27,366 bases of DNA from JALVIU01 sp964462295 (GTDB lineage: Bacteria; Atribacterota; JALVIU01). Below, piece by piece: positions 23,394-27,366 of this stretch. How positions within the stretch are numbered: position 1 is the first letter of the stretch; every line of letters starts with the position of its first letter. Under the pieces are notes generated by a model. That model had not been told where the DNA came from. It did not search any database and was given only the letters and a program-made list of their open reading frames with translations. Where the stretch lies: positions 1-27,366 of the forward strand of contig CAYWXH010000018.1 in NCBI GenBank assembly GCA_964462295.1, read 5' to 3'. Both the position numbers and the translations under genes were made by a program.

Positions 23394-25739
23394 ATGGAAA
23401 ATATACTTTCCCGCATCAAAAGAGGAATCCTTATTCTTGATGGTGCAATGGGTACAGAGCTATACAAAAGAGGACTAGACCCTTTTGCTATTCCAGAAGA
23501 GCTTAATTTGGTAAATCCCAAGATGATTATAGATGTTCACAAAGATTATCTTGAAGCAGGAGCAGATATAATCACTACTAATACCTTTGGAGGAAATAGA
23601 TATAAACTAACCCTAAAGGGCCTTGGTGATAAGGTATATGAAATAAATAGAAAAGGTGCTGAAATTGCTCGCACTATTGCAAAAGATAAGGCATATGTGG
23701 CAGGTTCTATGGGACCTATAGGGAAAATGATTGCCCCTTTAGGGGATATTTCCTTTGAAGAGGCTGTTTCGTATTATAAGGAACAAGGAGAAGCCCTAAG
23801 GGATGGAGGGGTAGATTTTTATCTAGTGGAGACTCAAATAGATATTCAAGAGGTAAAGGCGGCAATTTTAGGATTAAGACAGGCTTCAGATCTACCCATT
23901 GCTGTTTCGATTACATATACTGAGGGAACCTTAACTGTTACTGGAACCTCTCCAGATATTGCAGGCATAACGGTAGAGGCCTTTGGGGCAGATATAGTAG
24001 GCACAAATTGTGGTGCAGATCCATTTATTTTTCCAGAGCTTATAGACCTTTTAAGGCCAAATACATCTCTTCCTATAATAACTTATCCTAATGCAGGACC
24101 CCCTGATAGATGGGATGAAGTCTCTCCTGAGGTATTTTACAAATTGATAGAATCTCTATATGAAAGGGGGGCAAATATTGTAGGTGGGTGTTGTGGTACA
24201 ACTCCCTACCATATAAAACTTTTGGCAAATAGATTAAAGGGGAAACCTCATAAAGTAAACTATTCTGATATAAACATTGGCCTTTCTTTTACAAGTAGAA
24301 ACGAAAAAATAGGAATAGGAAAAAGAACTGTCATAATTGGAGAAAGGATAAATCCTTCCAGAAAAAAGAGCTTTTTAGAAGAACTTAGAAGTGAAAATTT
24401 TGAAACCTTAAAGAGAGAGACAATAGATCAAGAGACAAATGGTGCAGATATGCTAGACCTTAATGTAGGGGTACCCCAGGCTGATAGAAAAAAGATAATG
24501 AGAATGGCGACAGAAGAACTTATAAAACTTTCAAAACTCCCTTTGGTATTTGATAGTGATGAGATAGAGGTGTTGGAAGAAGGGCTAAAGATATACCCTG
24601 GAAAGCCTCTTATAAATTCTACTACTGCAAAAAAGGTTGATCTTTTACAGAAATTACCCCTTGCAAAAAAGTATGGAGGAGGAATAGTAGTTTTACCTAT
24701 TACCGAATCTGGTATACCAGAGACGGCAAAGGAGAGGATAAAGGCTATTGAAAAGGTGTTAAAAGTAGCAGAAGAATTAAAGTTTCCATCATCACACCTT
24801 GTTGTCGATCCCTTAGTGCTTCCACTTGGTGCAAAAGATGTACGCGTAACTCTAGATACCTTGAAAATGATAAAGGATATTTTTGGATTACCTACTATTA
24901 TGGGCCTTTCTAATGTCTCTCATGGTTTGCCCCTTAGGGCAAAGATAAATAGTGTATTTTTGTCTATGGCCTTACAAAATGGCCTTGATATGGTTATCTT
25001 AGATCCACTTCAAGAGGGGATGAGAGAGACTGTACTTATTTCAGATTTTATCCTTCGGAAAGATGAAAAAGGGACGAGGTTTATTAGTTTTACGCAAAAA
25101 CACCAAGAAGCCTTGAAAATTACTGATCTTAAAGATATGATAATATATGGGGAAAAAGAAAAGGCCCAAAGAGAGGCAAAAAGACTTATAGAAGACGGGA
25201 AAGAGCCATTTTCTCTTATAGAAGAATACATTATGCCAGCCCTCCAAATTGTAGGAGAAAAGTATGATAAAAAGATCTTTTTCTTGCCCCAACTTATCTC
25301 TTCAGCAGAGGTTGCACAATCTATATTTGAAATAGTAAAAGGTTATATGAAAAAGAAAGATACAAGGAAAAAAGCCACTATTTTAATGGCCACAGTGGAA
25401 GGAGACCTTCATGATCTTGGGAAGAAAATTGTAGGTCTTGTATGTGATAGTTTTGGGTATAAGACTATTGATATAGGAAAGGATGTACCTGTCGGCGATA
25501 TCATCGCTGCTATCGAGAAGTACAATCCAGATGCAGTGGGGTTAAGTGCTTTGATGACTACTACTTTAAAGAGCATGGAAAAAACGGTAAAAGAGATAAA
25601 AAGAAAATTCCCTAATATTTTTATAATGGTGGGAGGTGCAATGGTAACCAAAAGTTTTGCAGAAAAAATCGATGCTGATGGATATGGAAAAGACGCCTTT
25701 GGAGCAGTTAAGTTATTAGAAGATAAGTTTGGAGTATAG
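23394..25739 (+). CDS. metH: B12-dependent methionine synthase, three-module form
   Basis: Transfers a methyl group from 5-methyltetrahydrofolate via cobalamin to homocysteine. Residues 1 to about 290 are the homocysteine-binding barrel, with zinc ligands Cys206 (GTNCGAD) and Cys266-Cys267 (GGCCGTTPYH). The pterin-binding barrel starts at about 312 with VIIGERINPSRKK and contains DMLDLNVGVPQAD. The cap (about 585-655) and the Rossmann cobalamin domain follow, with lower axial ligand His673 in EGDLHDLGKK. The 781 residues stop after the B12 domain; the reactivation domain is the preceding gene. ATG 23394, with AAAGGAG 8 bases upstream, is preferred to TTG 23388. No riboswitch was recognised upstream. 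Confidence 0.96.
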   Translation: MENILSRIKRGILILDGAMGTELYKRGLDPFAIPEELNLVNPKMIIDVHKDYLEAGADIITTNTFGGNRYKLTLKGLGDKVYEINRKGAEIARTIAKDKAYVAGSMGPIGKMIAPLGDISFEEAVSYYKEQGEALRDGGVDFYLVETQIDIQEVKAAILGLRQASDLPIAVSITYTEGTLTVTGTSPDIAGITVEAFGADIVGTNCGADPFIFPELIDLLRPNTSLPIITYPNAGPPDRWDEVSPEVFYKLIESLYERGANIVGGCCGTTPYHIKLLANRLKGKPHKVNYSDINIGLSFTSRNEKIGIGKRTVIIGERINPSRKKSFLEELRSENFETLKRETIDQETNGADMLDLNVGVPQADRKKIMRMATEELIKLSKLPLVFDSDEIEVLEEGLKIYPGKPLINSTTAKKVDLLQKLPLAKKYGGGIVVLPITESGIPETAKERIKAIEKVLKVAEELKFPSSHLVVDPLVLPLGAKDVRVTLDTLKMIKDIFGLPTIMGLSNVSHGLPLRAKINSVFLSMALQNGLDMVILDPLQEGMRETVLISDFILRKDEKGTRFISFTQKHQEALKITDLKDMIIYGEKEKAQREAKRLIEDGKEPFSLIEEYIMPALQIVGEKYDKKIFFLPQLISSAEVAQSIFEIVKGYMKKKDTRKKATILMATVEGDLHDLGKKIVGLVCDSFGYKTIDIGKDVPVGDIIAAIEKYNPDAVGLSALMTTTLKSMEKTVKEIKRKFPNIFIMVGGAMVTKSFAEKIDADGYGKDAFGAVKLLEDKFGV

Positions 25740-25760
25740 AATAATGGTGGAGGTGTATAT

Positions 25761-26102
25761 ATGGAAAGAGAAGAGAGACCTTGGGGAAGATATCAGGTAC
25801 TTGAAGAGGGAGAAACATATAAAGTAAAAAGAATAGAAGTTGATCCAGGTAAAAGATTAAGCCTTCAATCCCATAATAAGAGAAGCGAGTATTGGGTAGT
25901 CGTAAAGGGACCTGCAGGAATAGTACTTGATGATAAAGATTTTCTTTTAGATGAGGGAAAAATGGTACATATTCCAATAGGAACAAAACATAGACTTTAC
26001 AATACAAATAACTACACTATAAAAGTAATCGAGGTTCAATACGGGACCTATTTTGGCGAAGATGATATAATAAGATATGAAGATGACTATAAAAGAGTTT
26101 AA
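25761..26102 (+). CDS. Cupin, mannose-6-phosphate isomerase type II domain alone
   Basis: The 113-residue protein corresponds to the C-terminal isomerase domain of the bifunctional ManC/AlgA enzymes: RPWGRYQVLEEGETYKVKRIEVDPGKRLSLQSHNKRSEYWVVVKG, then PIGTKHRLYN and IEVQYGTYFGEDDIIRYEDDY. Metal-binding candidates are Gln36, His38, Glu43 and His77. The N-terminal GDP-mannose pyrophosphorylase domain is absent. It may interconvert fructose-6-phosphate and mannose-6-phosphate, or bind a related sugar phosphate; the activity of such single-domain forms is not certain. GGAGGTG precedes the ATG. The neighbouring glycan transferase and CBM9 genes would fit an envelope sugar role. Confidence 0.85.
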   Translation: MEREERPWGRYQVLEEGETYKVKRIEVDPGKRLSLQSHNKRSEYWVVVKGPAGIVLDDKDFLLDEGKMVHIPIGTKHRLYNTNNYTIKVIEVQYGTYFGEDDIIRYEDDYKRV

Positions 26103-26118
26103 ATGAGGAGGGGGTAGT

Positions 26119-27171
26119 ATGGATGAGCAAAAATCTATAAAGCAGAGTCCACAGGAAGGGGAGAAAGATATAGAAAATAAAGAAGTAGTTGAAAAAGTGG
26201 ATGAGACACAAACTGAAGAAAAAATTTTGGAAGCTAGAGAAGATACCATAAATCAAGAAAAGCTTCCAGACCTAGAAAGGTCAAAAGATTGGAAATATTC
26301 CTTTTTGAGGGTTCATTATAGGTTTATCCCTTTCCTCCATTGGGATTTTATAAAAAGTAGAAAATGGTTATTTATAGGACCTTTTCACCCATATGGTATC
26401 CTTAATAAAGTATATAAATTTATAGCAGATGTATTCGAATATAATAATAGAAAAAGGAAGTATATAGGTACTATAACCGAACCAGGGATCAGTGAGAAAA
26501 AATTTAAAACCATATATTATCGAGCCATGTTTACTTATAAACCAGATGGAGAACTTGACCCTACAAATGAGATATGTGAAGATACACCTCAAGAACATAG
26601 AATAAATTTAGAGGAGAAGAAACACCTTAAAGCTTGTTTTTATGTAAATCTTCAAAGTATTACTCCACCAGATCATTTTAAAGACCATCAAATCCAACAG
26701 AGGGAGAAGGAGTTTCATGAGACAATTTGGGCCCTGCCAATAAATGCTATAAAATTTTTGCCTGCACTTATATTTTCAAAAAAGAAGACGAAAATTATGG
26801 AACTTGGAGAACTTTATGATATAAATAATGAATTTGTCAAAGGAGATGGGGATCTTACCTTAAATGAAAATGTTATAAGAAGGATTCTTACCCTAGGTGC
26901 AGTCTCTTTCGATATTGAATATACTAAAGGAACAGAGACATTTAAGGTAGCTACAATAAGTAGGGCCCCATGGAAAAGACTACTTACATTTGGTATATGG
27001 AAGGATTATTATATAAAAATATATGATAAAAGATATGATAGATTAGATTTTAAGGTTTTTCTTTCCCTTGTTATAGATATGATAAATAATAGAGGAAATA
27101 TCAGGAAGAACATAAGACAGAATATGATGCTTATGGTGCCTGTAAGAAATCTTATGAGATACTCTACATAG
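26119..27171 (+). CDS. Unrecognised protein with acidic N-terminal tail
   Basis: I do not recognise this 350-residue protein. The first 55 or so residues are rich in Glu, Lys and Gln with no hydrophobic core, and look disordered. The remainder (about 58-350) is a mixed-charge globular region with many aromatic residues, including WKYSFLRVHYRFIPFLHWDF, a FIGPFHPYGI segment, ITPPDHFKDHQIQQREKEFHE and an ending INNRGNIRKNIRQNMM. Two short hydrophobic segments (about 95-105 and 213-224) are too weak to call membrane-spanning. There is no signal peptide. ATG 26119 follows GAGGAGGGGG. It is the last gene before a strong terminator. No operon partner points to a function. Confidence 0.83.
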   Translation: MDEQKSIKQSPQEGEKDIENKEVVEKVDETQTEEKILEAREDTINQEKLPDLERSKDWKYSFLRVHYRFIPFLHWDFIKSRKWLFIGPFHPYGILNKVYKFIADVFEYNNRKRKYIGTITEPGISEKKFKTIYYRAMFTYKPDGELDPTNEICEDTPQEHRINLEEKKHLKACFYVNLQSITPPDHFKDHQIQQREKEFHETIWALPINAIKFLPALIFSKKKTKIMELGELYDINNEFVKGDGDLTLNENVIRRILTLGAVSFDIEYTKGTETFKVATISRAPWKRLLTFGIWKDYYIKIYDKRYDRLDFKVFLSLVIDMINNRGNIRKNIRQNMMLMVPVRNLMRYST

Positions 27172-27207
27172 TAGATGGAATCTATCGGATTCCATCTACT
27201 TTATTTT
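27171..27207 (+). terminator. Intrinsic terminator ending the yybS-to-26119 gene run
   Basis: GTAGATGGAATC (27171-27182) pairs perfectly with GATTCCATCTAC (27188-27199), a 12-bp stem with loop TATCG, followed by TTTATTTT. The last base of the upstream stop codon is the first base of the stem. On the other strand no T-run follows the stem, so termination is predicted mainly for + strand transcription. The stop codon of the convergent gene lies within the right arm. Confidence 0.88.
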
Positions 27208-27366
27208 ATCAAGTATTCCTTCATCAAGTGCTTTTTCTACTTTATTTAAAGCTTCTTTTAGGTCATCTAACATTTCCAATGAAACCATTATCCCCTTTTT
27301 AGATGGCTTATACTCTTCATCACTTCCTTTAAAATATACTCGTATGTCTAAATAGTAATTATTTTT
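27196..27366 (-). CDS. PC4/p15-like ssDNA-binding protein, C-terminal part (5' end outside window)
   Basis: Read on the minus strand from the window edge, 56 codons are open before the TAG at 27198-27196. The segment contains YYLDIRVYFKGSDEEYKPSKKGIMVSLE followed by MLDDLKEALNKVEKAL. This is the pattern of the PC4 transcriptional coactivator domain (I-R-x-Y/F, K-P-x-K-K-G-I, then a helix), whose bacterial members such as YdbC bind single-stranded DNA or RNA. The start codon is beyond 27366. It converges on the 26119-27171 gene, and its stop codon lies in that gene's terminator stem. Confidence 0.82.
   Translation of the reverse strand, partial: KNNYYLDIRVYFKGSDEEYKPSKKGIMVSLEMLDDLKEALNKVEKALDEGILDKIK

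Overview
The window is about 27 kb of tightly packed chromosomal DNA from a low-GC, probably thermophilic bacterium. The proteins are rich in Lys, Glu and Ile, intergenic gaps are very short, and starts are a mix of ATG, GTG and TTG with strong AGGAGG-type ribosome binding sites. The gene content (tilS-hpt-ftsH, an archaeal-type phosphoglycerate mutase, a methionine synthase split from its reactivation domain as in Thermotoga, an HD-GYP protein, lgt, rlpA) suggests a deep-branching lineage such as Dictyoglomus or a relative. This placement is inference from recollection of gene content, not a search.

Region 1 (1-5366, + strand): the 3' end of a 5S rRNA gene, then tRNA-Leu(UAA), initiator tRNA-fMet and a tRNA with a CAU anticodon (probably elongator Met). 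These run without a visible terminator into tilS, hpt, ftsH, a cysteine hydrolase of the isochorismatase/nicotinamidase fold and a calcineurin-type phosphatase. Region 2 (5381-8866, - strand): lgt, an adenine deaminase and an unrecognised membrane-anchored protein, read as one overlapping operon convergent with region 1. Region 3 (8867-8976) holds two divergent promoters.

Region 4 (8977-16709, + strand) is one long operon with gaps of 0-16 bases or small overlaps: apgM, a MIP18/DUF59 iron-sulfur maturation protein, mutM, ogt, a biotin-dependent carboxyltransferase subunit (pycB/oadA type), an aspartate-type aminotransferase, a YjbQ protein, an HD-GYP phosphodiesterase and an RlpA-domain envelope protein. 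Three of these enzymes could lie on a route from phosphoglycerate via pyruvate and oxaloacetate to aspartate. Region 5 (16718-17759) is the rpsF-ssb-rpsR ribosomal/replication operon, with a near-consensus promoter, a leader hairpin resembling the S6:S18 autoregulatory RNA, and a strong intrinsic terminator.

Region 6 (17768-27207): a YybS-like membrane protein, rplI, dnaB, a WecA/TagO/MraY-family sugar-phosphate transferase, a secreted CBM9-like protein, a stand-alone MetH reactivation domain, a three-module B12-dependent MetH, a mannose-6-phosphate-isomerase-type cupin and an unrecognised 350-residue protein, closed by an intrinsic terminator. The window ends inside a convergent PC4-like ssDNA-binding protein gene.

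Most of the window is ordinary housekeeping sequence and I see no mobile element, CRISPR array or defence island. The points most worth a second look are the RlpA domain embedded between outer-membrane-like beta strands, an SSB without its acidic tail, the variant initiator tRNA anticodon stem, the terminator pressed against the SD-less yybS start, and two unrecognised proteins. I found no convincing evidence of a wholly new system.
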